This document shows, piece after piece, positions 45,605-58,224 of a stretch of DNA of 64,000 nucleotides. Positions within the stretch are counted from its first letter, which is position 1. The number at the start of each line of letters is the position of its first letter. This stretch comes from Manis javanica (taxonomy: Eukaryota > Chordata > Mammalia > Pholidota > Manidae), in assembly GCF_040802235.1 (NCBI RefSeq), contig NC_133166.1, positions 1,240,001 to 1,304,000 on the forward strand, read 5' to 3'. The notes below the pieces were generated by a model. It worked only from the letters and a program-made list of their open reading frames with translations, ran no database searches and was not told where the DNA came from. The position numbers were made by a program, and so were the translations under genes.

Positions 45605-47060
45605 TTATCCAGAAAATAACTATGCCTAATTGCCTTCCTTCCAAAGAATTTCCTCTAGAGCACTTGATCATTATCTACCGGCCAAGTCGTCTTTTTCCAC
45701 AAAAGGGAAATATGGCATCATTTCCCTATAAAGCAAAAGGAAATTCACAAGTGTGAGTACTACTCATTCTGACTGTAGGAGGCGGCTGAGCCGAAGCTAA
45801 CAGGGCCCCGGGGATGCGTGGTCCTCTAACATGTCCGAAACACAGAGGATTCTCTCTCTTGATTCCATAAGACTTGAATCAGCCTTAATGTTTCAGGTGC
45901 AGTGTCTCCCCAAATAAACAATCAAGCTCCCTGATGGCCAGGACACATCTTATGTTTTGTGGCATCCCACAGAACCTGGCACACTGTGGCTCAATGGAAA
46001 ACATGGACGTGGATTTGAATGCACATCCGCCTCTTCCTGGATGTGCTACCTGGAGCAAGCCAATCCTCTGAGCTAGTTTTCTCTCCTCTGAAGGAAAAGA
46101 ATACTTCCTGCCAATGACACAATTAGAGGTAAAAGAGGTAACAAAGTGAAGGTTCATTCACCCAACAGTGGACATGAGATGGTCGCACTATAAAACTCGG
46201 GGCTGCTCTGGGCAGACATCAGCTCTGACTCAGTTTGACCCAGTCTGGCACTCTTATACCCCAGAAACACGAAGTGAATTCCCCTCTTCTGCCCTGACAC
46301 GTGCGGCTGATCACAAGCAGCAAAGAAGACCACCAGGTCAGCAAGCCCAGGGAATTGAGGGGGAAAGAACCAGCTGGAGGGCCAAGGGAGCAGAGGCGAA
46401 GGCCAACGCTCTGCTCTCCAGCCGGCCCCCCGTCTCCTGTCTTTCTCCTCCTCCCCTCGTGCCCTCAGGAACCTCTTCTCCTGCTCCGGTGAGACTCTGC
46501 CTTTACAGCGTGAGCCCACCCAGCCTTGCTGTCTCCTCAGGCTTTGTCACTCCATCTGTTGTCCCAGTTTCTCACCACAGAAGTCCAAAACTGAGCAATT
46601 AAAGGCCAAATTCTCCTCTGTGAGTGAGGCTAATAAAAGAGGCTTTGAAGGATCATATTCCTTTTATTTTCCTCCCACCCAAGGAGTCAAGTATCCCAGC
46701 CCAGAAAGCAAGACACACAGGGGAGGATGAGCAGAACCAACACATTGACGAAGGGAGAGGTACACAGACGAGAGCAAAAAGAAAGGGATCGGAAATCGAC
46801 TTGGGCGTATAATTTTATCCTATCTCATTGTGATGAAGTGTGCAGGACTGGATAGAGTTTTCAATCCACAGTGGAGGCTCAGTCTTCTCACAAGGATGTT
46901 TTCCAGCCTTAACATCCACAAAAAGTCTGGCCTGTTATTTTTGCAGGTACTCTTTTTAATCTATTTTTGTCATGAAAGAAATCAAATTTATGGGCAAGAA
47001 GGAACATAATACAGTGATGACTTTATACCCACTACCCAGCTCTATCAAATATTGACCTTT
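45605..47060. other. Intergenic DNA with a MIR-like patch
   Basis: MIR-like text at about 46000-46150 ends with a 32-nt phrase at 46122-46153 that is nearly repeated at 48517-48546. Frames at 46154-46602 are open on both strands without a recognisable product. A purine-rich stretch lies at about 46690-46790. Confidence 0.4.
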
Positions 47061-47065
47061 GGCAA

Positions 47066-47430
47066 TTGTTATGGACTAAATGCTGTGTCCCCTCTAATTC
47101 ATATGTTAAATCCTAAAGCCCAATGTGATGGTATTAGGAGGTGGGGCCTTTGAGAGGTGATTTTGTCATGAGGATGGAGCCCTTATGAATGGGATTAGTG
47201 CCCTTATAAAAGGGACTCCAGAGGGTGCCCTTGGCCACTGGCTGCTATTTCCAAATACAAGGAGAATTTGGCAGGCAGTGTGCAACCTCAAAAAGTGTCC
47301 TCACCAGAACCAGACCATGCTGGCTCCTTGATCTCAGACTGCCAGCCTCCAGAACTGGGAGAAAGAAATTTCTGTTGTTTATAAGCCATCCAGTCAATGG
47401 TATTCTGTTATAACAGCCTGAACTAAAATA
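47066..47430 (+). mobile_element. MLT1A-like (ERVL-MaLR) LTR
   Basis: The wording is clear: 'gttatggactaaatgctgtg', 'caatgtgatggtattaggag', 'gtggggcctttgagaggtga', 'ccttataaaagggactccag', 'cctccagaactgggagaaag' and the closing 'ggtattctgttataacagcc'. It is near full length as a solo LTR, with no viral genes attached. Confidence 0.8.
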
Positions 47431-47439
47431 GCAATATTT

Positions 47440-48850
47440 ACTTAAAATCATTTTTTGTAAAATTACAATTAGTGAAGATAGATTGTATGTCTTTAAATTT
47501 GATGTCATGAAATGTATCTCTCTTTCCTTGTATGGTTTGTGCTTTTATACCTTGACTAAAACATATTCTAAAAATGTTTAGGTTTTGCTTTTTACACCTA
47601 GGTCTTTAACACAAGTGGACTGGATCTTTGTGTATTCTGTGTGAAGCAGAGATCTAAATCATAGATTTTTTTCCATATTGATAACATCCTTCTCCACAAA
47701 TTGATAATGTCACTTCTGTCATATATCAAGGGCATATTCAATACACTTAACAATCTCATGGGTGTGGACCAAGCTTTTTTCTTTTTTCTTAATATTACTT
47801 TTACATATCTTCCCTTTATTTCTTGATGAGTCTTGCTAGAGCTTTATGTATTTCATTATTTTCCTTTTTTTATTTATTCTTTTATTTTCTTTATTTATTT
47901 TCTTTATTTCCTTTTGTTTTATTTTCTTTAGAACAAGCTTTTGGTTTTGTATCCTCTCTAATTTGATATTTCATTAATTTCTCTCTTATATTTCTCATGT
48001 CCCTCCTTCTTCCTTCATAGGTTACTTTATATTTGTTTAGTTAAATACAACTCATTTATTTGCATTCTTCACGTTTATAACAAATGCAATCAAGCTACAT
48101 ATTTTCCTCTAGACACCACTTTAGCTGCATCAGACAATTTTTTGTTATAGTACATTTAGTGTTGTTCAGATACAAATATTTTATTATTATGGCATTTATC
48201 CCCAATAAGCAGAAAAATAGAGGAAGGGTATTAAAATACTTTTTATCATTTATATTATTTCTAATTTAATTGTGTGGTAAGAGAATGTGGTCACTATAAT
48301 ATCAATTATTTGAAAGTTGTTGAGATTTCCTTTTTGACCTCATGGACAAATTTTACAAGAATTCTGTCTGCACTTGAAAAGAGTATCACTTCAGTTCTTG
48401 GAGACCTGACACCACAATGACTTCTTCACCTATTCTCCCCATTCTTGTTTATTTTTTCCTTTTTTCAGTCTCTTTACTGTAATTTTGCTGTGCTTTAGAA
48501 AGGTAGTGAATTAGGTATTAGAGGTAAAAGGTAACAAAGTGAAGGTATCACTTTGTGTGAAGCCACACAACATCATAGCTTAAAGCCCCACATTTCTTGT
48601 TTTGATAACTACATTTTATGTTCAAATATTCTAATCAGTCCTTTTCCCTATCTCCCCCTTCTTATTTTCAATGTATTTTCTCCTATCTTTTTATTATTTT
48701 AATGGGAGTTTTCATTTCATTTATTTCTTTGAAATAATCAATACATTTACTTTATATAAGCTTTGTCTGATCATTTAATAAAATCAGTTTCAGCTGAAAT
48801 GAATCCATTTTCTGGGTGTTGGTTTGTTGAGTGCTTTTCTTAGTATTAGC
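47440..48850 (-). mobile_element. Old LINE-1 ORF2 fragment, antisense
   Basis: Antisense ORF2 phrases include 'cttgtatggtttgtgctttt', 'cacaagtggactggatcttt', 'gaacaagcttttggttttgt' and 'gtaagagaatgtggtcacta'. All frames are disrupted, with a T-rich low-complexity block at 47860-47940. A 30-nt phrase at 48517-48546 repeats 46122-46153. Confidence 0.6.
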
Positions 48851-48854
48851 TTGT

Positions 48855-51585
48855 ATTCATCCAGTTTCTTTTATTTGGTTTACAGTCTCATTTGGAACAT
48901 GAGGTGGTGTGTTTGTTTCAGTTCTCTCTCTCTCTCCTCCCTTCTCCTTTAGCTCCATATTCCATTGTCTCATTGAGCACCTCTGAGGGGCCCCAGTCCA
49001 AATCCAGGTGTAGCAAGGGCTGTCAGAGGGACTGGCCCGCAGAGCCACTGGGCTTTGCAGACCCAGGTGGGGTCAAGAGGAAGCTTGATTCAGCTCTCAG
49101 TCACAATGCTGTGTCGCATCCTTCTCTCCCACCTGAGGCTGGGTGTGAGCCATCACTCCCTGAGCATTTGGCAGCAGGTTTATTTCTAGCCTCTTCCCAG
49201 GAGCGTGGAGGATGAGAACTCCATACCACCCCAATCCTGGACTTCAGTGAGTGATGGCTTCCCCATCTCATGGGCAACACTTTTGACTCATTTACCACCC
49301 CTGACTGTCTCTGCACCCAAAACCCAGCAAGTCCACCCACCCCTTCCGCCCTGATCACTGTTGTGTTTCTGTGCCAGCTTGGATCCTCAGAAATGCTGGT
49401 CATGTATTCAAGACTCCCTGTGCCTGCTTCTGTTCTTTCTCTCTCTCTCTGGTAGTCCAGTACTATGTTCATGGAGCCAAGGGGATTCTTGAAGCATGAA
49501 CTTACTGTTCGTTCCCCTTCACCTGTCAGTCAGTAGGTATTCTTAAAGTTAAATCGTTGGGATGTGTAAATCTCAAATTTCTGGCCAAAATTCTGATGCC
49601 CAGAGTGGTCAGCCCGTGTGGGATGTGGTACTGAATGCCACCTCAGCCGGGCTTAAGGTTGTCTGTATCTGCTGCATATTCCTGAAGCGCCAGTCAAGAC
49701 GAAATAGCAACTGACTCTGTTTCTGAATATTCAGAATTCAAACAACAATCGTGTAGAATTGAACAGAATTGAAACAAAGATGTGGAATCAACTCATTTTA
49801 GAAAACTCTATTCCTGTGATAAACAACTGTAAAACCCAACAGGGCTGTCGGGAGGGTTACTTGTGTGGTGTGGAACTTGTACCCTGTCTAGCATGCCTGA
49901 AGGCTGTTAGGATGCACCTGGGGCGAGAGCACACTAAAAAAGGGCCAGAGGATCCAGTGGGTATAGAGGCCTTTAGAGGATCAACAGGAAGAGAAAAACA
50001 AAAGGGACCAGGAAATGATTCTCCAGCCAACAGGGGGAAAGGATTAAAACAGAAAAAGATGATTATCACCAATGCAGTGAATTTTTTCTCCCTTCCAGTA
50101 ACCTTCACCCTGTACACAATAAACAAGTAATTATTAGCATAAATCCTGAGAAGCTACCAGAAACATGACTTATTTCTAGACCCTCTGGAATGTATTAGGA
50201 CATTTGATAAGGGCTAGGGTTTATCTGTGTCGCTCATAGCTTTCTGCCTAAAACATAAAGAGCATTTAATAATTGTGAAATGAATGAATAGATTAAAGGT
50301 GCTCAGAAGGGGGTTGCTGCAGCAGACCCCTCTGCAAGTACTTGAGAGGATGAATCTATATTGTGGGTACAGAGAGGTGGCAAATCAGCAGAGGGCATAT
50401 TCTCTCAGCCTCCAAATTCGGTGGCACTTGACTGCAAAAAAGAGAGAATCAGACCAAATAAATGTGTGTCCAGCATCGGCTATGGGGAGGATCAGAGTAA
50501 GAGCATTCAGGGGCATCCCTTTACAGCAGGAAAACAGTGAAGTCTGAATCATGAGGTCAGCCACCCCACAGGAGTTCACATATGCGTGAAGCATCTTTGA
50601 TTAAATGGGGTCTGTGCGGGTCTGTGTCTATTATTCTCTTTCAAATAAATATATTAATTCAATTGTATGGTAAGAATCCTTGACCTGAATTTCATATATT
50701 CCTAGAAGTGCCAGAAAAGGAGGCTACAGCAACCAGGAACCCTACTCTGAAGGGATTCTAAAATAAATCGCATAGGTTACAGGGCTATCTGTGTAATCCC
50801 CATGTACTCAGAATGTAGCTGGCTTCCCAGTTCCAAGGTTCTTTAGAGGTGACGGGCTGAGATGGTGAATGCTACTTCCACACATGTGCCATCAGGATGT
50901 CACTTCCCCCTCTCTGGTCCTCAGATTCTTTATCTATGAGACCTTGTCTATCAGGAATATGTTGGTTCCTGGTATCAGGAATAACAAAAAGTCACCAACT
51001 CAAGTTCACTTAATCAAGAATACTAATTATGGGCTTGTGTACCTGGGAGTCTAGGGATGTAAACAAGGTGCTCGGGGTCAACTTCTATGTCCACCTCTAT
51101 GTTGGCTTCACAGAAACTTATGATAGACCAGAGAGGAAGCCGAGGATTCTCAAGCTGTCTTGGAAAGGGTGTTGTGATTGATTAGTAATGTCTGCTGGAG
51201 CCCAAGCCAAGGCCTTGACTCACAGGTAACATACATTCGCCACCCCTAGGAGAGGCCACCCAGGCCTTCATTCCCAGGACCTAAAGACAGACGGAGCACC
51301 AGTTGTGCTTCCATGTCTGATACAGGAAAGAGAAAGGAAGACACAGCAAAGACTTCATGAAGAAAGTAGGAACTAGAATAATCCTTGAAAGAATGTAGGC
51401 ATTATGGTTTTGTTTTATTAAAAGGAAAAAAAGAACTAAAAACAGAATACTCTGTCCAAGCTCCAGGTATATTTCTAATGGTTAAATGCAGAAACCTTGA
51501 TTTTATCCCAACACTAGCCCACTGTCTGGCTAAAATAAATGCTTTTTAACAGGATGTAGAATAAATGTTAATAAGTGGATAACCC
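48855..51585. other. Intergenic DNA, no recognised gene
   Basis: A CT microsatellite ('tctctctctctctc') occurs at about 48924-48938, with another near 49436-49452. Several open frames up to 123 codons on either strand have no domains. A 5' remnant of the antisense L1 may extend to about 49.5 kb. Confidence 0.4.
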
Positions 51586-51587
51586 TG

Positions 51588-51725
51588 AGCATATTACTGC
51601 ATCCTCTCTGAGCTTCGGTTTTCTTATTTGTAAAAGAGACATAATAGCACTTCCTCTGGCTCTGGTATGAAGAGTCCATGGGATTCCTTATGTACAGTGA
51701 TCAGCATACTGTGGAAATTCATTAG
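51588..51725 (+). repeat. MIR-type SINE remnant
   Basis: 'ctctctgagcttcggttttc' then 'ttatttgtaaaagagacata' then 'agtgatcagcatactgtgga' in MIR order. Confidence 0.55.
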
Positions 51726-52044
51726 GGCGCTCTAACAGCCCCATCAGAGCTGCTGCTCTTAAACATTAATCAATAGGAATATTTACTAGTCCCCACTATG
51801 CACTCAGCACCTGGGAACCGCAGGAAGTGGGGGTTTGAAGCATCAATAAGAGAGGACGCAGGCTGTAACCTTAGAGACGCCAGAACGCAAGGTGTTCATT
51901 GCAGCCCAAACTTCTCGCTAGATCATAACTAAGGACGTCAGTAGAGGGCAGCAAAGAGCCACAGGGCTAGATGGGGAGATGAGCCTTCATCTCTGATAAG
52001 GTCTATCTGATAAGGAATGCAGGTTAAGGTCTGAAACCAAGCTA

Positions 52045-52205
52045 GGAGCCAGGACCCTCACACTGGCATCCTGGATCAGCCTCTTCCTTGCTGTGTGACC
52101 TTCAGTAAGGCAGATAACCTCACTCATCTTCATTTCTCAATCTCTAAAATGAGGATAATTAGGTCTTAGGGCTGTTGTAAAGATGAAAAGAAGTGCAAGA
52201 TTTGC
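52045..52205 (+). repeat. MIR-type SINE remnant
   Basis: 'cttccttgctgtgtgacctt', 'tctctaaaatgaggataatt' and 'agggctgttgtaaagatgaa' mark a typical MIR 3' part. Confidence 0.65.
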
Positions 52206-52429
52206 TGAGTTCTGCAACCGAGTTGCCTCAGGGCAAAGATGGAGCCCTCACACACCCTAATTCTGAAGCAGGAGAAGAGAGATGACTTTGGGGATTACGT
52301 AAGTACGGGTTGTTTTTTTTTTAATAATAAAGCATATGTCATAACCAAAATACACAATTCCATGATGATACAAATACACCCTTTGACCTTCAGACACATG
52401 CATCCTGAAAAATGACTGAGTCAAAGGCC

Positions 52430-52725
52430 ATGCTTTTTGTTCACCAAATTCCATTTATTTTCCTGGACACATGGAAGAGTAGTTTTGTCCAATAAAATGT
52501 GGGGGAAAGAGCTGTCTGTCACTCCCAGGCTGAAGCAGTAGAAAGACCTACAGGCCCCTCCTCCAGCTTCTCTCCTCAGACCAGAGACATCAGTTCTCTG
52601 AGCCCTTCTTCCCAACAGGCTTTAAATAACCTAAAATGAGTCAGAAATAAGATGTGTTACGATAGATAATTGGGATCTACATTTTGCTGCAGCATGGCTA
52701 TAGCTATCCTGACTAATACAGTAAC
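52430..52725 (+). mobile_element. MLT1-like LTR fragment
   Basis: 'gtccaataaaatgtggggga', 'gtctgtcactcccaggctga' and the closing 'atagctatcctgactaatac' resemble MLT1B-type LTR wording. No coding content. Confidence 0.5.
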
Positions 52726-52922
52726 AGAAGAAAAAAAGATTTAAAAGGGACAGAAGCAAGTGTGGCAATATTAATCTAATAAGATTGAGTCTGAAGTAAA
52801 AAAAAATCCCATTTTACAATATAATTTTTTACTGAGTAAAGATACATCCTACCAAGACATGTCCTGATACCTCATGAATGCAAGCACATGACCTCAAAAT
52901 CTTATAAAGAAAATCTGTTTAA

Positions 52923-53213
52923 GCAGCAGAAGCACAGAACCCAAGAATGGACTAACAGTTACCAAAGGGAAAGGGTCTGGGGAGGATGGGTGGGAAGGGA
53001 GGGAAAAGGGTGGGAAAAAAGAAAGGGGGCATTACGATTAGCATGTATAGTGTTGGGGGGGGCACAGGGAGGGCTGTGCAACACAGAGAAGACAAGTAGT
53101 GATTTTACAGCCTCTTACTATGTTGATGGACAGTGAAGGGGGGAGCCTAGTAAACATAATGTCCTTCATGTAATTGTAGATTAGTGATACCAAAATAAAA
53201 CTAATTTAAAAAA
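52923..53213 (+). mobile_element. Short LINE-1 3'-end insertion with perfect target duplication
   Basis: Only about 290 bp of the L1 3' UTR was inserted, from 'gcagcagaagcacagaaccc' to an A-rich tail. The same 17-nt phrase (aaagaaaatctgtttaa) flanks it at 52906-52922 and 53214-53230 with no mismatch. The 3' UTR is close to that of the 61631-63801 copy. Confidence 0.93.
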
Positions 53214-53269
53214 AAAGAAAATCTGTTTAATATGTAAGGGAGAAAAAAACGGCATCCCTAAAAGGAGAG

Positions 53270-53880
53270 TCACATGGGAAGCCACTGAAGAGGTCAGAGC
53301 AGAGAAGCGCGTGGTCTGACTTAAGTTTAAAAGGATTGCTCTGGCTATTGAACTTTTTTAAATAGACTAGAAACGGGCAAAGATAGAAGTAGGAAGACTA
53401 GTTAGGAAGCTGATGCAGTTATCCAGACGGGAAATCCCGGTGGCTTGGACCAGAGACTGAGCAGCAGAGGTGACGAGAAGGGGTCAGACGCTGGATGCAT
53501 TTGGAAAGTACAGACAACAGTAATTTTAGGCTAATGGGATGTGAGGCTCAAGGAAAAGAAAAGAGACAAGGACAATACCAAGGTTTGAACCAATCCACCA
53601 GAAGGATGGATTAGCCACTAACTCGTGTGTTAAAGGCCTTGGGAAGAGCAGGCTTGCCCGGGGGTGGGAGTAGGGTGGGCCATAAGTTTGGTTTTGACCC
53701 TGTAAAATATCTTTTTAGATTTATCCAGGCAGAAAGATTAAGAAGGGAACTGGATCAGTGAGTCTGAAGTTCGGAAGCGAGATTTGGCCTGGAGATATAA
53801 AATCGGGAAGTCTTCAGCATATAAATTAAAGCAATGAACCTACGTGAGTGCCTAGGGAGGGAGTGTAGGTCAGGAGAGAA
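53270..53880 (-). repeat. Ancient interspersed repeat, family not assigned
   Basis: Wording such as 'gggaagccactgaagaggtc', 'gcgtggtctgacttaagttt' and 'gatgcagttatccagacggg' is common in mammalian genomes. I cannot name the family. The strand is tentative. Confidence 0.4.
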
Positions 53881-53884
53881 ACCG

Positions 53885-56595
53885 CACCGTGGACACCTGT
53901 ACATTGTGAGGCCGGGGAAATGAGGAGGAACCCACCAAAAAGACAGAGAAGGAGCTGCCAGCAGTGGGAAGAAAACCGGAGAGCGACAGGTGGGTGCCAA
54001 GTGAAGAGATTGTTCCTGGGAATCCGGCATCATCAGCCGAGTCAAACACTGCCAATACATTAAGGTAAAAACAGAATTCACCATTGGATCTAGTAACATG
54101 GAGGCCATTAAAGATCTGGGAAAGAGCTGTTTTTAGTAGTGTAGGGGGAGTGAAATCTTATTGCAATGAGATCAAGGGAGAATAGGAGAAGAATGAAAGA
54201 CAATGAGTATGGGCAACTATTTGGAGAAATGTGGTTGTAAACGGAGGCAGAAAAATAGGGCAATAGGTGGAGGGAAGTGGGGGTCAAAAGAAGGTTTGGG
54301 ATTTTTTTTTTTCATCTCAGAGAAATAAGCAAGTGTTTGTTTATCCTTAAATGAATAGTGAGAGACTCCATTCCCATTTCCATTCCTTGGTTCCCAGACC
54401 TATTCCCTCAGAGTAAAAGGACATGATCAGCTCGAGATGACTTCAAAGAAGATGCCACATTCCGCATGACTGAGCCCCTGTGATCCGGATGTCCCCGGGC
54501 CCCACCGTTACCACCAGGGCAGGGAGGCCAGCCGATTACAGATGAGGAGGTATATAAGACCATCAACTCGTTAGCATCCTGCTTTTTATTTATGTTTTAT
54601 AATCAAAGGACTTCATTACACAGTCTAAAGAGTCAGACAATACCCTGAGGCTTTGATAACAAGGACACACTTTCCCGCCTCACTCCCTAAACCCAGTCTC
54701 CACACCCGAAACCAATCACTTCTAACCCCTTCATTTGTTTCTTACAGTGTTTACTGTCACATTTCTAGATCACATGCAGACAGGGTTTTTTAATTTTGTT
54801 TCCATTTCAAGATTTTAACTCTTGACTTCATAAGATGCATAAGATGGAAACAGGATTTAGTTCTTTTAACTCACACACCACACCCATACCCCTACATCCT
54901 TTCTATACCATTCTCTCAATAAACTTACATCAAGATTTTTTTGTTAAGTTGGTATTTAATGCTTATGTTACTGACTATAAAAATGTAATTCATAGCTCAG
55001 ACATTTGCTGTTTGATCACATACCCTTTCCTGTGCAATCTTTTGTCTTTCCTGGATTAATGATGCCTTAGCATTTCATTTGCTTGGTTTTTTTATGTACT
55101 TATGACAGATACTCAAACTACCCCCAGACTATTTCCAAACAGAACGAAAAGCCCACCATCATACACTTTCATGAGGTAATCTATCAGCTCAATGTGCTGC
55201 TCAGAGACACTCTCCGGGGGCCACGTAAGCTCTGCTCCTCCCAGACAGGATGCTCTTCTGATCTGCTGCCACCCCAGACCACCCTCAGGATAGGAATTCC
55301 TTTCCCCTCTCTTCTTTTGGATTCTCTGCCTGCTGGATCCTAGATCTTCCTCTCTCCTGGTTTAGGTCCTAATTTTGTCATTTTATCTGTAACTTCCTTC
55401 CTTTTATCTGTAGCCTGCATGAGAGGGATATTTCTGTGACCTGGCGTATCTGACAATTCTTTATTTTGCTACCACATCAGTTTAATAGTTTGTCTAAGTA
55501 TAGAATTCAAGGTGGGAGGTCACCTTCTCCCAGTCTTGTGAGCACGTATGTTACCCCACTCTCTTCTGCAGTGAGACTCAACTGCTGTCTTCTTAGCTCC
55601 TCCCTCCCCCTCTGCAGGGGCTTCAGGGGATGCCTCCTTCACCTCTGCTCTCCTCTCCTCTCCTGTTCTCTTTGTCTGCATGGGTTCATGCCCTTTATTT
55701 TTCTTTTGCTGAAGTTGTAGCAGCGTCATGGAAGGAAACACACATGAAACCATATTCTCAATCCCCCGTGTTTAAACCAGGATAGTTTCTTTGTGGCGGC
55801 CACTCCTATTTGATGCAGATAAAAAAGAATAGGAATAATAACAATTTCTGAATCATCATGTTAGGTAGAGTTCACTGCCAGGCAAAGCAGGGAAAATCTG
55901 ACTCAACACAGAGGGAATCCAGCCCTGTGGGTCTTCATATGAACTGTCAAAAACAACTGAGAGACAATTAGCCTAAACCTTGAGGGTTCGTTCCATCATG
56001 TACACCACGCTGGCTTCAAGAGCATGTGACCTCTGCAACCACAGGGGACCCCACCCTTGGTTTAAAGTCCCACAGTCAAATTAAAATTCTTAATAACTTT
56101 TAAACACGGGCCCCACAAATTTTTTTTTTTAAAACAGTAATGTTTCCAGGCACAAGTTCACCATCAGGCTGTTTCTCTGCTGGGTCTATTTTCTGGGAAG
56201 CAGTTGCTCTGATTTCTTTTTTTGTGGCCTGACTTGCCAAACTTCTCTCTCTGTCAAACAGTCTCTCTTTCAAGACTCAGGGTCCTGCATGAACAGATCT
56301 ACAAACACATGCCCAACATCCAGCAAAAATTGTATTGCTGCTGAATATCCATTCCGCCATCTTCCTTACTTACAGAAAACTACTATTTATGTGTGTGTGG
56401 CAGTAACGTGCCAAGCTGAAAACTTTACATCCCAGACTCTTACAAGTAGCCTTGAGTTCTGGCCGATGCTGCTCAAATAGATTGAGCTATGGATTTCAAT
56501 CCATTGGCTGTGGATTTTCTGGGGATACATTATTTTACTGACATAGGGGTTATCTCTTCTGTTCCATCTTGTCCTCTTTTCCACTGCCTAGATCT
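53885..56595. other. Intergenic DNA, no recognised gene
   Basis: Mostly unassigned. T-rich runs lie at 54301-54312 and 56118-56131. No receptor or housekeeping exon was recognised. Confidence 0.4.
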
Positions 56596-56599
56596 TTTA

Positions 56600-56830
56600 A
56601 GCAGTAGCTGGAGTCACAGCAAGCCACTCAACAAACGTTTAATGGGTCCTTGCTATGTGCCAGGCACTCTTCCAAACCACAGAGATACAGCAAAAACAAA
56701 ACAAATATTCCTGCCCTGTGGTGCACACTGTCTAGGGGACCATCTTGCAACACAAAGAAAAGCAAAGAGAATCACACAGGGCTCAGCTTTGACATTTCTG
56801 AGCAGCTGAACTGAAGACAGGAGCGTAATT
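56600..56830 (+). repeat. L2-type fragment
   Basis: 'ctcaacaaacgtttaatggg', 'ttgctatgtgccaggcactc', then 'cagagatacagcaaaaacaa' and 'attcctgccctgtggtgcac' follow the L2 3' end. Confidence 0.65.
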
Positions 56831-56897
56831 GAGAAAAATACATTTTATTCAGCCCTTAGGGCTAGCGAACTGGCATAAGGAATATTAGAAATAGCTT

Positions 56898-57865
56898 CTT
56901 TTTTAAGGTATTATTGATATACACTCTTATGAAGGTTTCACATGAAAAAACAATGTGGTTACTACATTCACCCATGTTATCATGTCCCCCCATACCCCAC
57001 TGCAATCACTGCCCATCAGTGTAGTAAGATGCTATAGAGTTACTATTTGCCTTCTCTGTGCTACACTGTCTTCCCCATGATCCACTCCACACCATGTGTG
57101 CCGATCATAATACACCCTCAATCCCCTTCTCCCTCTGTCCCCACCTACCCTCACCAAATCCTCCCCTTTGGTAACAACTAGGCCCTTCTTGGAGTCTGTG
57201 AGTCTGCAGCTGTTTTGTTCCTTCAGTTTTGCTTCAGTGCCATACTCCATGTATAACAATGAGGGAAATCATTTGGTACTTGTCTTTCTCCACCTGGCTT
57301 ATTTCACTGAGCATAATATTCTCCAGCTCCATGCATGTTGTTGCAAATGGTAGGATTTGTTTCTTTCTTGTGGCTGAATGGTATTCCATTGTGTATATGT
57401 ACCACATCTTCTTTACTCATTCATCTACTGATGGACACTTAGGTTGCTTCCATATCTTGGCTATTGTAAATAGTGCTGCAATAAACATAGGGGTGCATAT
57501 GTCTTTTTGAATCTGAGAAATTATATTCTTTTGGGTAAATTCCTAGGAGTGGAATTTCCTGGTCAAATGGTATTTCTATTTTTAGTTTTTTGAGGAACCT
57601 CCATATTGCTTAGCTCACATTCCCACCAGCAGTGTAGGAGGGTTCCCCTTTCTCTGCATCCTCGTCAGCATTTGTTGTTTTTAGTCTTTTCGATACTGGC
57701 CATCTTAACTCGTGTGAGATGATATCTTATTGTGGTTTTATTTGCACTTTCCTGATAATTAGTGATGGAGCACATCTTTTCATGTGCCTGTTGGCCATCT
57801 GAATTTCTTCTTTGGAGAAATGTCTGCTCAGCAGCTCCAACCAGTTTTTAATCAGGTTGCTTGCT
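56898..57865 (-). mobile_element. LINE-1 insertion, 5'-truncated, antisense
   Basis: Antisense L1, about 970 bp. It starts with a T-rich run and 'aaggtattattgatatacac' (the 3' UTR end), passes 'cacctggcttatttcactga' and 'ggctgaatggtattccattg', and ends near 'gctccaaccagtttttaatc'. It is flanked by ttagaaatagctt (56885-56897) and ttagaaatcgctt (57866-57878), a target duplication with one mismatch. ORF2 is not open. Confidence 0.9.
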
Positions 57866-57957
57866 TTAGAAATCGCTTTGACTGGAGAAATCAGAGTTGT
57901 GATTTATTTTGGATATGCGACCTGTGATTTACTTGGGAACCACAGTTACAATATAAT

Positions 57958-57990
57958 TTTAAATATATATATATATTTATATATGTTTAT
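57958..57990. repeat. AT microsatellite
   Basis: An alternating run 'atatatatatatttatatat' type, about 30 nt. Confidence 0.8.
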
Positions 57991-58224
57991 AATTTATATA
58001 CGTGTGTGCTTATATTCTTTTTTTTAGAAAGAAAGAAAAATGGCCGAAGCTAATGTGGAAAAATGTTATCATGAGTCTGAGTGAAGGATGTCCCTGTGTT
58101 TGTTAAGTTATCCTCTTGATTTTTCTAAATGAAAAGGGGGAGAGAATCTGATTCACTTGGGTCATGTAGGAGCTCATGGCCTTCCTAGAAAAAGGGAGGT
58201 AAGGCAGGCCCAGCAGGCCCAACA

